Positions 36,115 to 45,037 are shown, counted from the first letter of the stretch. The stretch is DNA of 64,000 nt from Caulobacter soli (GCF_011045195.1 NZ_CP049199.1:3472001-3536000), one strand, 5' to 3'. Numbers and translations: made by a program. The notes: generated by a model from the sequence alone, not told the origin.

Positions 36115-38043
36115 ATGAGTCTCGTCACCACCCTGCGCGGCGCCCTGCTCGTCGCCGTCGCCATGACCGCCGTCGCCGGCGCGTCAGTCCACGCCCAAGC
36201 CGCTGGGCAGACCGCGCCGCTGACCCCGGACATCGACGGCAAGTACGTCGCGCCGCAGGCCGGCTACGACTACGACAAGCGCGTGGTCATGATCCCCATG
36301 CGCGACGGGACCAAGCTCTACACCGTGATCGTGGTGCCCAAGGGCGCCAAGAACGCCCCGATCCTGCTGACCCGCACGCCCTACAACGCCGCCAAGCGCA
36401 CCGCGCGCAACGACAGCCCGTCGATGCTGGCCACCCTGGCCGAGGGCGACGGCGTGTTCGTCCAGGCCGGCTATATCCGCGTCATCCAGGACATCCGCGG
36501 CAAGTACGGCTCGGAAGGCGACTACGTGATGACCCGGCCGCTGAAGGGGCCGCTGAACTCGTCCGAGGTCGATCACTCGACCGACGCCTATGACACCATC
36601 GAGTGGCTGACCAAGAACGTGCCCGAGACCAACGGCAAGGTCGGCATGCTGGGCAGCTCGTACGAGGGCTTCACCGTGGTGATGGCCCTGGTCAATCCGC
36701 ACCCGGCCCTGAAGGTCGCCGCGCCGATGAGCCCGATGGTCGATGGCTGGATGGGCGACGACTGGTTCCACCACGGGGCCTTCCGCCAGCCAAACTTCGA
36801 CTACTTCACCGGCCAGACCACCAAGCGCGGCGCGGGCGACAGCGTCCAGCGCGGCGGCTATGACGACTACCAGACCTTCCTGAAGGCCGGTTCGGCCGGC
36901 GACTTCGCCAAGGCCCATGGCCTTGACGCCCTGCCTTTCTGGAAGAAGGTCAGCGAACACCCGGCCTACGACGCCTTCTGGCAGGAGCAGGCCCTCGACA
37001 AGACCATGGCCAAGCAATCCCTGACGGTGCCGACCATGTGGATCCAGGGCCTGTGGGACCAGGAAGACATGTGGGGCGCGGTGCACAGCTACGCCGCCGT
37101 CGAGCCCAAGGACGCGGCCAACGACAAGAACTACCTGGTGCTGGGCCCCTGGCGGCATAGCCAGGTCAATTACGACGCCTTCAACCTGGGCGTCTTCAAG
37201 TGGGACGGCGACACCGCCCTGCAGTTCCGCCGCGACGTGCTGCTGCCGTTCTTCAACCAGTACCTGAAGGATGGCGCGCCCAAGGCCGACACCCCGCCGG
37301 TGCTGATCTATGATCCCGGTCAGAACCACTGGGATCGCTACAAGTCCTGGCCGCAAGGCGGGACCAAGGCCCTGTACCTGGAGCCCAACGGCGGCCTGGC
37401 GTTCAGCGCCCCGGTGGCGGCCAAGGGTCCGGCGGCCTATGACGAATACGTCTCCGACCCGGCCAAGCCGGTGCCCTACATCCCCCGCCCGATGCAGTTC
37501 GGCGACCGCAGCCGCTGGACGCCGTGGCTAGTCACCGACCAGCGCAGCGTCGCCGACCGAACCGACGTGCTGAGCTACGTGTCCGAGCCCCTGACCGCGC
37601 CGCTGAAGATCGCCGGCGTGCCCAAGGTCAACCTGACCGCCTCGACCAGCGGGACGGACAGCGACTGGGTGGTGAAACTGATCGACGTCTTCCCCGACGA
37701 GGTCCCCAGCCAGCCAGAACTGGGCGGCTACCAGCTGGCCGTGGGCATGGACATCTTCCGCGGCCGCTATCGCGAGAGCTTCAGCGATCCCAAGGCGATC
37801 AAGTCGAACACGCCGCTGAAGTACCAGTTCATCCTGCCGACCGCGAACTACACCTTCCAGCCGGGGCACCGGATCATGGTCCAGGTGCAGTCCAGCTGGT
37901 TCCCGCTCTATGACCGCAACCCGCAGACCTTCGTGCCCAACATCTTCTTCGCCAGGCCGGCGGACTATGTGAAGGCCACGCAGCGGGTCTATCACGCGGG
38001 CGATACGGCCAGCTTCATCGAGCTGCCGGTAGTGGCGAACTAG
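36115..38043 (+). CDS. Secreted CocE/NonD-family (S15) hydrolase
   Basis: 642 residues with a signal peptide (cleavage near VHA-QAAG), starting at 36115 after GGAGGGCC. The alpha/beta-hydrolase domain has VIQDIRGKYGSEG and the nucleophile motif GSSYEG (S182). LGPWRHSQVNYD supplies the His region, and a C-terminal jelly-roll domain follows. This is the architecture of cocaine esterase, alpha-amino-acid ester hydrolase and glutaryl-7-ACA acylase. Periplasmic ester or amide hydrolysis is predicted; the natural substrate is unknown. Followed by a terminator. Confidence 0.9.
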   Translation: MSLVTTLRGALLVAVAMTAVAGASVHAQAAGQTAPLTPDIDGKYVAPQAGYDYDKRVVMIPMRDGTKLYTVIVVPKGAKNAPILLTRTPYNAAKRTARNDSPSMLATLAEGDGVFVQAGYIRVIQDIRGKYGSEGDYVMTRPLKGPLNSSEVDHSTDAYDTIEWLTKNVPETNGKVGMLGSSYEGFTVVMALVNPHPALKVAAPMSPMVDGWMGDDWFHHGAFRQPNFDYFTGQTTKRGAGDSVQRGGYDDYQTFLKAGSAGDFAKAHGLDALPFWKKVSEHPAYDAFWQEQALDKTMAKQSLTVPTMWIQGLWDQEDMWGAVHSYAAVEPKDAANDKNYLVLGPWRHSQVNYDAFNLGVFKWDGDTALQFRRDVLLPFFNQYLKDGAPKADTPPVLIYDPGQNHWDRYKSWPQGGTKALYLEPNGGLAFSAPVAAKGPAAYDEYVSDPAKPVPYIPRPMQFGDRSRWTPWLVTDQRSVADRTDVLSYVSEPLTAPLKIAGVPKVNLTASTSGTDSDWVVKLIDVFPDEVPSQPELGGYQLAVGMDIFRGRYRESFSDPKAIKSNTPLKYQFILPTANYTFQPGHRIMVQVQSSWFPLYDRNPQTFVPNIFFARPADYVKATQRVYHAGDTASFIELPVVAN

Positions 38044-38047
38044 TAAA

Positions 38048-38075
38048 AGGGCCGGAGGCTTTCGCCTCCGGCCCT
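38048..38075. terminator. Intrinsic hairpin after the CocE-like gene
   Basis: AGGGCCGGAGGC (38048-38059), TTTC, GCCTCCGGCCCT (38064-38075), followed by CCTTCATT. On the minus strand TTTTAC follows, so it may also stop the convergent small gene at 38101. Confidence 0.8.
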
Positions 38076-38100
38076 CCTTCATTCACGGAGCGGGTCGTCG

Positions 38101-38265
38101 TCAGCGGTCGCGCCGCTGGTCGCCCTGGTTGGCCTCACCGCCGGGGTTGCGGCCTTGTTCGTTCTGCGGCTGGCGGCTCTTGTCGCCCTGCTGCTGCTGC
38201 TGGCCAGGGGCCTGTCGCTGCGGGTCGTTCTGCTGCTGTTGGGGATTACGGGTTTGGTCGCCCAT
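38101..38265 (-). CDS. Small Gln-rich disordered protein
   Basis: 54 residues from the ATG at 38265 with AAGGAGAACG upstream. Nearly half the residues are Gln, Asn, Gly or Arg, with QQQQ runs and no hydrophobic segment, so it is probably disordered and very soluble. The opposite-strand frame would give a Cys/Leu-rich peptide and looks like a shadow. Perhaps a stress or hydration-type protein; the function is not known. Low complexity makes homology searches unreliable. Confidence 0.6.
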   Translation of the reverse strand: MGDQTRNPQQQQNDPQRQAPGQQQQQGDKSRQPQNEQGRNPGGEANQGDQRRDR

Positions 38266-38349
38266 GAGCGTTCTCCTTGTACAGCGCGCCAGGTTGCGCA
38301 CGGTTAGGAAACGGCTCGGGAGTCACCCCGTTCCTAGCGCCAAGCTGCC

Positions 38350-38946
38350 TTAGTTCCGGCTTAGCTTTTGAATCTTCACCGGTTTCTGAATGATTTGCCC
38401 CTTCAGGTAAGGGTCGTCGGCGCTGCTGACCGTCGGCGCGTCGTGGATCTTTCGCACCACGTCCATGCCCTCGACCACCCTGCCGAACGCCGCGAAACCC
38501 TGGCCGTCCTTGTTGCGAGCGCCGCCGAAATCCAGGGCCGGATTGTCGCCGATGCAGATGAAGAACTCCGAGCCCGCCGTGCCCGGCTGATCGCGCGCCA
38601 TCGAGATCACGCCGTCTGTGTGCAGAATGCCCGTGGCCTTTGTGGTTTCGTGAGCGATGGCCGGCAGGGGACTGTCGTCGCGGTTCAGCCCGCCCTGGAT
38701 GACGCTGATCGTGGCGGGGTTGTTGTCGTTCTTCGGCGAGACCGTCCGATAGAAACTGCCGCCGTCCAGCAGATGCTGGTCGGCATAGGCCAGGAAGTTG
38801 GCCACGGTGATCGGCGCCTTGTCGGGATAGAGCTCGATGACGATCGGCCCCAGATCGGTGACCATCCGCACCCGGACGGGCGCGGCGCCAGCGGCGGTCA
38901 GCGGCAGGACGGCGGCGAGCGCGATCAGGTGGCGGCGGGAAATCAT
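38350..38946 (-). CDS. Exported cyclophilin-type peptidyl-prolyl isomerase
   Basis: 198 residues. A short N-terminal signal (SRRHLIALAAVLPLTAAGAA, possibly TAT-like) precedes a cyclophilin domain: GPIVIELYPDKAPITVANFL, FYRTV, GVISMARDQPGTAGSEFFIC (active-site region) and FAAFGRVVEGMDVV. A periplasmic fold catalyst is predicted. Its ATG overlaps the vapC stop (ATGA), so it is translationally coupled as the third gene of the vapB-vapC operon, an unusual arrangement. Confidence 0.9.
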   Translation of the reverse strand: MISRRHLIALAAVLPLTAAGAAPVRVRMVTDLGPIVIELYPDKAPITVANFLAYADQHLLDGGSFYRTVSPKNDNNPATISVIQGGLNRDDSPLPAIAHETTKATGILHTDGVISMARDQPGTAGSEFFICIGDNPALDFGGARNKDGQGFAAFGRVVEGMDVVRKIHDAPTVSSADDPYLKGQIIQKPVKIQKLSRN

Positions 38947-39338
38947 GGCGCGGCTCGCTTCACATCGGTGTGGATGAAGTCATTTCCCTTGAACAGCAAC
39001 GGTTCGTCCAGCGACTTGGCCAGGGCGTAGACGAAACTGTCGCCATAGTTCAGCTCGGCGCCGTGACGGCTCTTGCCGTAGACCCGCCGCGCCTCGGCGG
39101 CGGCATAGGCCTGTTCAGCGGTCACCGCGACGATCTCGATTCTCAACCGAGCCAGGTCACGGTTCAGCAGCGCGATACCCGTCGTGGGGGCCATCCTGCG
39201 CATATAGACCTCTGCCGCTTCGACATAGGACGCCGCCGACATCAGCCGACGCTTGGCGCGCAGCAGCAGGACGTAGAACGCATCGCTTTCCGGTTCACGC
39301 AGAGCGATGGCCAGCAAGGCGGAGGTGTCGATGATCAT
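38943..39338 (-). CDS. vapC: VapC-type PIN-domain toxin
   Basis: 131 residues from the ATG at 39338, which overlaps the vapB stop by ATGA. PIN acidic residues are visible: [13 protein letters not shown] (first Asp), EAAEVYMRR (Glu) and YGDSFVYALAKSLDEPLLFKG-type (Asp pair, split). VapC toxins are Mg-dependent ribonucleases that cut tRNA or rRNA. Cytoplasmic, neutralised by VapB. Co-transcribed with the downstream cyclophilin. Confidence 0.9.
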   Translation of the reverse strand: MIIDTSALLAIALREPESDAFYVLLLRAKRRLMSAASYVEAAEVYMRRMAPTTGIALLNRDLARLRIEIVAVTAEQAYAAAEARRVYGKSRHGAELNYGDSFVYALAKSLDEPLLFKGNDFIHTDVKRAAP

Positions 39339-39601
39339 CCGATGGGCTGACCGTGCTCGTCGTAGAGCTCGGCCTCGATCTCGCGCCAATCACGGGGGTC
39401 AAGAACGGGACGCGCGTCGAGTTCGGCGAAGAACGCCTGCTTGGCCGCCTCCTCGGCGTCGGTCAGGGCGAAAGGTTCTGAAAGCCTCGCCACCTTCTCG
39501 ACCAAGGCCTGATGAATCGCTTCGGTCAAACTTTCCCCCGTGATGTCCGCGACTTGACGGGCCAGGGCTTCCGTCTCGGCGCGCTTGATGCTGATGCCCA
39601 T
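39335..39601 (-). CDS. vapB: VapB-type antitoxin
   Basis: 88 residues from the ATG at 39601. [18 protein letters not shown] followed by [20 protein letters not shown] is the N-terminal DNA-binding and dimerisation part of the PSK/VapB-like antitoxin group. The acidic C-terminal tail ([12 protein letters not shown]) would wrap VapC. GGTGG lies upstream. Its probable operators, TTCTAGAA copies, overlap its own start and the purL promoter, so autoregulation could touch purL. Confidence 0.88.
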   Translation of the reverse strand: MGISIKRAETEALARQVADITGESLTEAIHQALVEKVARLSEPFALTDAEEAAKQAFFAELDARPVLDPRDWREIEAELYDEHGQPIG

Positions 39602-39659
39602 TCTAGAACCACCTTTGACGTTTCTAGAATATAGCGGAATCCCCCGGGCCACGCTAGAA
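39601..39659. promoter_or_regulatory. Repeated TTCTAGAA operator sites between vapB and purL
   Basis: TTCTAGAA occurs at 39601-39608 and 39622-39629, exactly 21 bp apart, and a diverged TTCTAGCG-type copy (minus strand) at 39652-39659, 30 bp further. All spacings are near whole helical turns. On the minus strand GCTATATT (39636-39629) fits the Caulobacter -10 consensus GCTANAWC at seven of eight positions. Likely VapBC autoregulatory sites. Confidence 0.6.
39615..39641 (+). promoter_or_regulatory. Candidate purL promoter overlapping vapB operators
   Basis: TTGACG (39615-39620) followed 13 bases later by GCGGAATC (39634-39641) fits the Caulobacter housekeeping form TTGACG / GCTANAWC at six of six and six of eight positions. 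The middle TTCTAGAA sits between the two hexamers. Start-site mapping is lacking. Confidence 0.4.
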
Positions 39660-39668
39660 GGCCCGCCC

Positions 39669-41882
39669 ATGAGCACCTCGACCTCCCCCGCGAAGTCCAT
39701 GGCCGACACGGCCGCCGAATTTGGCCTCAAGCCGGAGGAGTACGCCGTCGTCCTCGACCGCCTGGGTCGCGAGCCCAACCTGGTCGAGCTGGGCGTGTTC
39801 TCGGTGATGTGGTCCGAGCACTGCTCGTACAAGTCGTCCAAGAACCAGCTGAAGAAGTTCCCGATCACCGGCCCGCGCGTGATCTGCGGCCCCGGCGAGA
39901 ACGCCGGCGTGATCGACATCGACGACGGCGACGCCATCATCTTCAAGATGGAGAGCCACAACCACCCGTCCTACATCGAGCCCTACCAGGGCGCGGCGAC
40001 GGGCGTGGGCGGCATCATGCGCGACGTCTTCACGATGGGCGCGCGGCCGATCGCCCTGCTGAACGCCCTGCGCTTCGGCGAACCCGACCACCCCAAGACC
40101 AAGCGCCTGGTCGACGGCGTGGTGGCCGGCATCGCCGGCTACGGCAACTGCGTGGGCGTGCCCACGGTCGCCGGCGAGACCAATTTCCACAAGGGCTACA
40201 ACGGCAACATCCTGGTCAACGCCATGTGCGTGGGCCTGGCCGACGCCGACAAGATCTTCTACTCGGCCGCCCCCGGCGCGGGCCTGGCCGTGGTCTATTT
40301 CGGCTCCAAGACCGGTCGCGACGGCATCCACGGCGCGACCATGTCGTCGGCGGAGTTCTCCGAGGATTCGGAAGAGAAGCGCCCGACGGTGCAGGTCGGC
40401 GACCCCTTCGCCGAAAAGCTGCTGATCGAGGCCACGCTGGAGCTGATGGCCACCGGCGCCGTCGCCGCCATCCAGGACATGGGCGCGGCGGGCCTGACCT
40501 CCTCGTCGGTCGAGATGGCCGGCAAGGGCGGGGTCGGCATCGAGCTGAACATGGACATGGTGCCCCAGCGCGAAGAGGGCATGAGCGCCTACGAGATGAT
40601 GCTCTCGGAAAGCCAGGAGCGCATGCTGGCGGTGCTGAAGCCCGGCCGCGAGCAGGAAGGCCACGCCATCTTCGAGAAGTGGGGCCTGGACGCCGCCGTC
40701 ATCGGCTACACCACCGACACCGGCCGCCTGGTGCTAAAGCACCACGGCGAGACCGTCTGCGACGTGCCGCTGGCTCCGTTGTTCGACGACGCGCCGCTGT
40801 ATGACCGCCCCTGGGTCCAGCCGACCCTGCACCCGCGCCTCGACCCGGCCAAGATCCCCGCCCCTACCGACTGGGACGCCGCCGTGCTCAAGGTGGTCGG
40901 CAGCCCCGACATGGCCTCCAAGCGCTGGCTGTGGGAGCAGTACGACCGCCACGTGATGGCCGACACCCTGGAAGACAGCGCCACCGGCTGCGACGCCGGC
41001 ATCGTGCGCATCCACGGCAAGGGCAAGGCCATCGCCGTGACCAGCGACGTCACCCCGCGTTACGTCCAGAACGACCCCTACGAGGGCGGCAAGCAGGCCG
41101 TGGCCGAGGCCTGGCGCAACCTGACGGCCGCCGGTTCGCTGCCGATCGCCATCACCGACAACCTCAACTTCGGCAGCCCCGAAAAGCCCGAGACCATGGG
41201 CCAGATCGTCCGCGCCACCGACGGCATGGCCGAGGCCTGCCGGGCGCTGGACTTCCCGGTCGTGAGCGGCAATGTCAGTCTCTACAACGAGACCAACGGC
41301 GTCGCCATTCCGCCGACCCCCACGGTCGGCGCGGTGGGCCTGCTGGACGACTACGACCTGCGCATGGGCTTCGGCAACGTGGCCGAGGGCGACACCCTGG
41401 TGATCATCGGCGAGACCCACGGCGAGCTGGGCGCCTCGATCTATCTGCGCGAGATCCTGGGCCGCGAGGACGGCGCCCCGCCGCCGGTCGACCTGGCCCT
41501 GGAACGCAAGCACGGCGACTTCGTGCGCGGCCTGATCCCCACCGGTCTGGTCGCCGGCCTGCACGACCTCTCGGACGGCGGCCTGCTGATCGCCGCGGCC
41601 GATATCGCCCTGGCCAGCAAGATCGGCGTCACCCTGAACGCCACCAGCGCCGCCCACGCCCATCCTTACCTGTTCGGCGAGGACCAGGCCCGCTACCTGG
41701 TCGCCACCCCCGATCCGGACGCGGTGCTGGCCGCCGCCAAGGAAGCCGGCGTCCACGCCAACCTGGCCGGCGTGGCCGGCGGGAACGCTTTCGCCTCGAC
41801 CGACCTTTTCTGCATCCCACTGGAAACCCTGCACGCGGCCCACGAGGCCTGGTTGCCGGGCTTCATGGGCGCGACCGCTTAA
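39669..41882 (+). CDS. purL: FGAM synthase large subunit PurL
   Basis: 737 residues from the ATG at 39669; the upstream in-frame extension would run through vapB operators. Small-type Pur[41 protein letters not shown] (split), the FGAR-AT signature [19 protein letters not shown] and a C-terminal [12 protein letters not shown]. It makes FGAM from FGAR and glutamine-derived ammonia with PurS and PurQ. A Cys-rich lipoprotein gene starts 10 bp downstream. Confidence 0.96.
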   Translation: MSTSTSPAKSMADTAAEFGLKPEEYAVVLDRLGREPNLVELGVFSVMWSEHCSYKSSKNQLKKFPITGPRVICGPGENAGVIDIDDGDAIIFKMESHNHPSYIEPYQGAATGVGGIMRDVFTMGARPIALLNALRFGEPDHPKTKRLVDGVVAGIAGYGNCVGVPTVAGETNFHKGYNGNILVNAMCVGLADADKIFYSAAPGAGLAVVYFGSKTGRDGIHGATMSSAEFSEDSEEKRPTVQVGDPFAEKLLIEATLELMATGAVAAIQDMGAAGLTSSSVEMAGKGGVGIELNMDMVPQREEGMSAYEMMLSESQERMLAVLKPGREQEGHAIFEKWGLDAAVIGYTTDTGRLVLKHHGETVCDVPLAPLFDDAPLYDRPWVQPTLHPRLDPAKIPAPTDWDAAVLKVVGSPDMASKRWLWEQYDRHVMADTLEDSATGCDAGIVRIHGKGKAIAVTSDVTPRYVQNDPYEGGKQAVAEAWRNLTAAGSLPIAITDNLNFGSPEKPETMGQIVRATDGMAEACRALDFPVVSGNVSLYNETNGVAIPPTPTVGAVGLLDDYDLRMGFGNVAEGDTLVIIGETHGELGASIYLREILGREDGAPPPVDLALERKHGDFVRGLIPTGLVAGLHDLSDGGLLIAAADIALASKIGVTLNATSAAHAHPYLFGEDQARYLVATPDPDAVLAAAKEAGVHANLAGVAGGNAFASTDLFCIPLETLHAAHEAWLPGFMGATA

Positions 41883-41892
41883 GGACCTCAGC

Positions 41893-42249
41893 ATGCGTAT
41901 GACCTCGATTCTGGCGACCGCCAGCCTGGCCCTGTCGCTGCTGGGCGCCTGCGCGCCGGCCGCCCAGGCCCCCGCCCCGGCCGCCCAAAGCGCCGACGCC
42001 TCGTGCGCGGCGCGCGGCGGCGCGATGCAGCCCGTCGGCCGCCTGCAGCGCCCGACCTGCGTCGTGCCCTATGCCGACGCCGGCAAGACCTGCTCGGACA
42101 AGGCCGACTGCCAGGGCGCCTGCATCGCCGATGGCAACGCCGAATCCCAAGGCGCGACGGCCGGCCAGTGCCAGAAGACCAACGTCCAGTTCGGTTGCTA
42201 CGCCAAGATCGTCGGCGGCAAGTCGACGGGCACGATCTGCGTCGACTAG
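41893..42249 (+). CDS. Small Cys-rich lipoprotein
   Basis: 118 residues with a lipobox LLGAC (lipidated Cys20), then a short Ala/Pro linker and a compact domain with eight further Cys (SCAAR, TCVVPY, TCSDKADCQGAC, GQCQ, FGCY, TICVD). Four disulfides in a periplasmic or outer-membrane domain are likely. Starting 10 bp after purL, it probably shares the purL transcript, although no purine role is evident. The stop overlaps the AraC gene's stop by four bases. Confidence 0.8.
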   Translation: MRMTSILATASLALSLLGACAPAAQAPAPAAQSADASCAARGGAMQPVGRLQRPTCVVPYADAGKTCSDKADCQGACIADGNAESQGATAGQCQKTNVQFGCYAKIVGGKSTGTICVD

Positions 42250-43142
42250 GCCACCGCGAACGCCGACTGCGGCGTCGCCCTTAGTCGGGCGGCGTCGCGG
42301 CCGGGCGGCGCGCCGAACAGGCGGGCATATTCGCGACTGAACTGGCTGGCGCTGTCGTAGCCGACGCTGAAGCCCGCGCCGGCCACGTCGCCGGGCTGGC
42401 TCAGCAACAGGGTTCGCGCCGCCTGCAGGCGCAACTGCTTCTGATATTGCAGCGGGCTCATGGCCGTGACGGCCTTGAAGTGGCGGTGGAACGAGGCCGG
42501 GCTCATGCCCGCCAGCCGCGCCAGATCCTCCACCTGCATGGGCGCGGTGAAATTGGCCTGCAGCCACTGAATCGCGCGATTGATCTGCGACAGACGGCTC
42601 TCGGCCAGGCCGATCTGCCGGACCATCGGGCCGGCGGGCCCTTGCAGCAGCCGCCACAGCACCTCGCGCTCCAGCATCGGCGCCAGCACCGGGATGTCGC
42701 CGGGCCGGTCGAGCAGGCGCACCAACCGCAGGATCGCGTCCAGCAGGTCCGGCCCCGCCGCGTTGACGGCCAGGCCGGTCGACGAACCCAGCGTCGCCAG
42801 GGCCGGCGTTTCCAGGATCAGGGCGGCGATCTTGGCCGGATCCAGGGCGATGGCCAGGGCCAGATACGGCGCCTCGACGACTTGGCCGCTGACCGGCAGC
42901 TCGACCGACACGGTCAGGAACTGGCCCGGGTCGTAGCGGAAGAACCGGTCGCCCAAGGCGGTGTTCTTGGCCCCGGCGACGATCAGGCACAGCAGGGGCT
43001 GGTAAACAATCGGCATGACCTCGGTCGTCCGGCTGGCCACGAACAGGGTCAGGCCCGAGACAGCGGTCTCCAAGGCGCCCTCGCGGCCATGACGATCGAT
43101 CAGGGCGCGGATTTCAGTCAGCTGGTCCATGGCCTTTTTCAT
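42246..43142 (-). CDS. AraC-family transcriptional regulator
   Basis: 298 residues from the ATG at 43142 (an ATG at 43130 is an alternative). The N-terminal ~180 residues form an AraC_N-type cupin-like domain (IVYQPLLCLIVAGAKNTALG). The C-terminal domain has two helix-turn-helix units: MQVEDLARLAGMSPASFHRHFKAV split as HTH1, and AGAGFSVGYDSASQFSREYARLFG as HTH2 (split). Divergent from the short-chain dehydrogenase at 43275, its probable target. Confidence 0.9.
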   Translation of the reverse strand: MKKAMDQLTEIRALIDRHGREGALETAVSGLTLFVASRTTEVMPIVYQPLLCLIVAGAKNTALGDRFFRYDPGQFLTVSVELPVSGQVVEAPYLALAIALDPAKIAALILETPALATLGSSTGLAVNAAGPDLLDAILRLVRLLDRPGDIPVLAPMLEREVLWRLLQGPAGPMVRQIGLAESRLSQINRAIQWLQANFTAPMQVEDLARLAGMSPASFHRHFKAVTAMSPLQYQKQLRLQAARTLLLSQPGDVAGAGFSVGYDSASQFSREYARLFGAPPGRDAARLRATPQSAFAVA

Positions 43143-43274
43143 GCGCGCGATAGGGCCGGATCGGCAAGCGCACGGCGCCATGCTTGATCGGATCGTGCAA
43201 GAGGACGCGAGCATCGCCCTACCAGGACGCCGCCGATCGGGCGCTCAATAGCGCCACGGACAAGGAGATTTCCC

Positions 43275-44150
43275 ATGAGCAAGATCTGGTTCATCACCGG
43301 CGCGGCCCGCGGCCTGGGCGCCGAAATTGCCAAGGCGGCCCTGGCCGCCGGCGACCGCGTCGTGGTCACCGGCCGTCGTCGCGAGGCCCTGGAGGCCACG
43401 TTCGGCCCCGACAGCGACAGCGTGCTGTCCCTGTCCCTGGACGTCACCCGCGAGGCCGACGCCGTGACCGCCGTCGACGCCGCCCTGGCCCGCTTCGGCC
43501 GCATCGACGTACTGGTCAACAACGCCGGCTACGGCAACCTGGGTCTGTTCGAGGAGACCACCGACGCCGAGGCCCGGGCCCAGTACGACACCAATGTCTT
43601 CGGCCTCTACAACGTCACCCGCGCGGTCCTGCCGACCATGCGCGGCCAGCGGTCCGGCCGGATCTTCAACATCTCGTCGGTCGGCGGTCTGGTGGGCGGC
43701 GAAGGCGGGTCGCTGTATTGCGCCACCAAGTTCGCAGTCGAGGGTTTCTCGGAATCGATCGCCCGCGAAGTCGCCCCGTTCGGGGTCCACGTGACCATCG
43801 TCGAGCCCGGCTTCTTCCGTACCGACTTCCTCGACGAAACCTCGGTCCGCTACGGCTCGCGCCAGATCGACGACTACGCCGAGATCTCGACCCAGATGAA
43901 GGCCTTCTGGGACGCTCGCAACCACGCCCAGGCCGGCGATCCGGCCAAGCTGGGCCGCGTGCTGATCGACCTGGCCGACCGCGCCGCCCCGCCGCTGCGC
44001 TTCGCCGCCGGATCGGACGCCTTGGCCATGATCGGCGGCAAGATCGACAGCTTGCGGGCCGAACTGGACGCCTGGAGCGATCTGTCGGTCACCACCGACG
44101 GCGACGACCTCCCCGCGCCGTCGGAAGCAACGGCCGGCGCCTGGCGCTGA
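43275..44150 (+). CDS. Short-chain dehydrogenase/reductase
   Basis: 291 residues. Rossmann motif TGAARGLG (TGxxxGxG), TGRRRE suggesting NADP use, NNAG (NNAGYG), Ser in NISSV and YxxxK in YCATKFAVEG, followed by PGFFRTDF. A classical SDR; the substrate is unknown. Divergent from an AraC regulator whose relatives often activate such genes in response to aldehydes or ketones. Ends before a hairpin. Confidence 0.92.
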   Translation: MSKIWFITGAARGLGAEIAKAALAAGDRVVVTGRRREALEATFGPDSDSVLSLSLDVTREADAVTAVDAALARFGRIDVLVNNAGYGNLGLFEETTDAEARAQYDTNVFGLYNVTRAVLPTMRGQRSGRIFNISSVGGLVGGEGGSLYCATKFAVEGFSESIAREVAPFGVHVTIVEPGFFRTDFLDETSVRYGSRQIDDYAEISTQMKAFWDARNHAQAGDPAKLGRVLIDLADRAAPPLRFAAGSDALAMIGGKIDSLRAELDAWSDLSVTTDGDDLPAPSEATAGAWR

Positions 44151-44157
44151 TACCAGA

Positions 44158-44191
44158 ACGGGCCCCGGTCACTCCGCGGGCTGGGGCCCGT
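44158..44191. terminator. GC-rich hairpin after the SDR gene
   Basis: ACGGGCCCC (44158-44166) and GGGGCCCGT (44183-44191) form a nine-bp stem. No T-run follows, so Rho-independent termination is uncertain. It overlaps the last codons of the small minus-strand gene at 44169. Confidence 0.45.
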
Positions 44192-44288
44192 CGCCTTCAA
44201 GCGTCGGCTTGGGGGCCTCCAGGGCGGGCGCCGGATGGGCGTCGCGCCACAGGTCGCGCAGCCACTTCCAAAGCAGGGTCAAGATCAT
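44169..44288 (-). CDS. Small 39-residue amphipathic peptide
   Basis: ATG at 44288 with a strong GGGAGGGAGCG site directly upstream. It begins MILTLLWKWLRDLWRDAH, an amphipathic Trp-rich helix likely to lie on a membrane, and ends in a Pro/Glu-rich flexible tail. No known family recognised. It is 127 bp downstream of the HxlR gene on the same strand. Could be a regulatory micropeptide, but coding status needs proof. Confidence 0.45.
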   Translation of the reverse strand: MILTLLWKWLRDLWRDAHPAPALEAPKPTLEGDGPQPAE

Positions 44289-44416
44289 CGCTCCCTCCCA
44301 GGGCGGGTCTTCGGCTCTTTGCTCGCCTCGAACCTCCCCAGGACAAGGCGCGGCCAAGCCGGAAACCTACACCCGAAGGCTGAAAAGCCGCCACCGCAAT
44401 CGTGGATCGGCGCCCG

Positions 44417-44920
44417 TTAGGGTCGCGCCGCCCGCCCTCGCGCGACCTGGGCCACGCGGTCCAGAACGAACGGCCCCGCGGCCGGCCCAGCGGTGTAGAC
44501 GAAGTCGGGACTGTCCATCGGCTTGCCGCTGCGGCGGTCGACCAGGACAGGCTCGGCCGGCAGACCGGTGACCGCGTCGACCATATGGCTGGCCACGCCC
44601 TCTACCGCGTAGTGACGATTGCCGAAGGCCATCAGCGCCGTCATCACCGGGGCGAAGTCCCGCGCCAGGTCCGTCACCACGTATTCGTGGCGCAACGGGC
44701 GTTCCTGATAGGGCCGCCGCTCCAGAAACCCGGCCTCGACCAGGGCCGCCAGCCTCTGGGTCAGGATGTTGGGCGCCACGCCCAGGCTCTTCTCGAATTG
44801 ATCGAATTTCGACAAGCCCTGCAGGGCGTCGCGCAGGATCATCAGGCTCCAGGTGTCGCCCACTCGTTCCAGCGTGCGGCCCACGGGGCATTGTCCAGGA
44901 TCGAAGGCGCGTCGGGTCAT
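44417..44920 (-). CDS. HxlR-family winged-helix regulator
   Basis: 167 residues from the ATG at 44920. CPVGRTLERVGDTWSLMIL, then ALQGLSKFDQFEKSLGVAPNILTQRL (split) and LVEAGFLERRPYQERPLRHEY, are the HxlR/MarR-like winged helix. Cys near residue 11 is at the position used for redox or aldehyde sensing in HypR/YodB-type members. It has a C-terminal extension of ~55 residues. Divergent from an SDR gene at 45038, probably its target. Confidence 0.9.
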   Translation of the reverse strand: MTRRAFDPGQCPVGRTLERVGDTWSLMILRDALQGLSKFDQFEKSLGVAPNILTQRLAALVEAGFLERRPYQERPLRHEYVVTDLARDFAPVMTALMAFGNRHYAVEGVASHMVDAVTGLPAEPVLVDRRSGKPMDSPDFVYTAGPAAGPFVLDRVAQVARGRAARP

Positions 44921-44950
44921 GGCCTCAATATAGGCGATCGCTAGCAAATC

Positions 44951-44978
44951 GAAAGTTAGTCACTTGCATTTTGAAAGT
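44951..44978. promoter_or_regulatory. Candidate HxlR operator region
   Basis: GAAAGT repeats at 44951-44956 and 44973-44978 (22 bp apart). AAGT-N5-ACTT (44953-44965) forms an inverted repeat. It lies in the 117-bp divergent gap between the HxlR regulator and its neighbouring SDR gene. HxlR proteins often bind such short A/T-flanked repeats. Confidence 0.4.
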
Positions 44979-45037
44979 CGTATCCCATTTCAGCCTCACG
45001 ACGGACCAAGGGGCCCGCCAGCAAGGACGACAAGACC

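Noticed and set aside
38129..38353. Plus-strand Cys/Leu-rich 74-codon frame
   Set aside because: Mirror image of a Gln-rich minus-strand gene with a better ribosome site; no conserved features.
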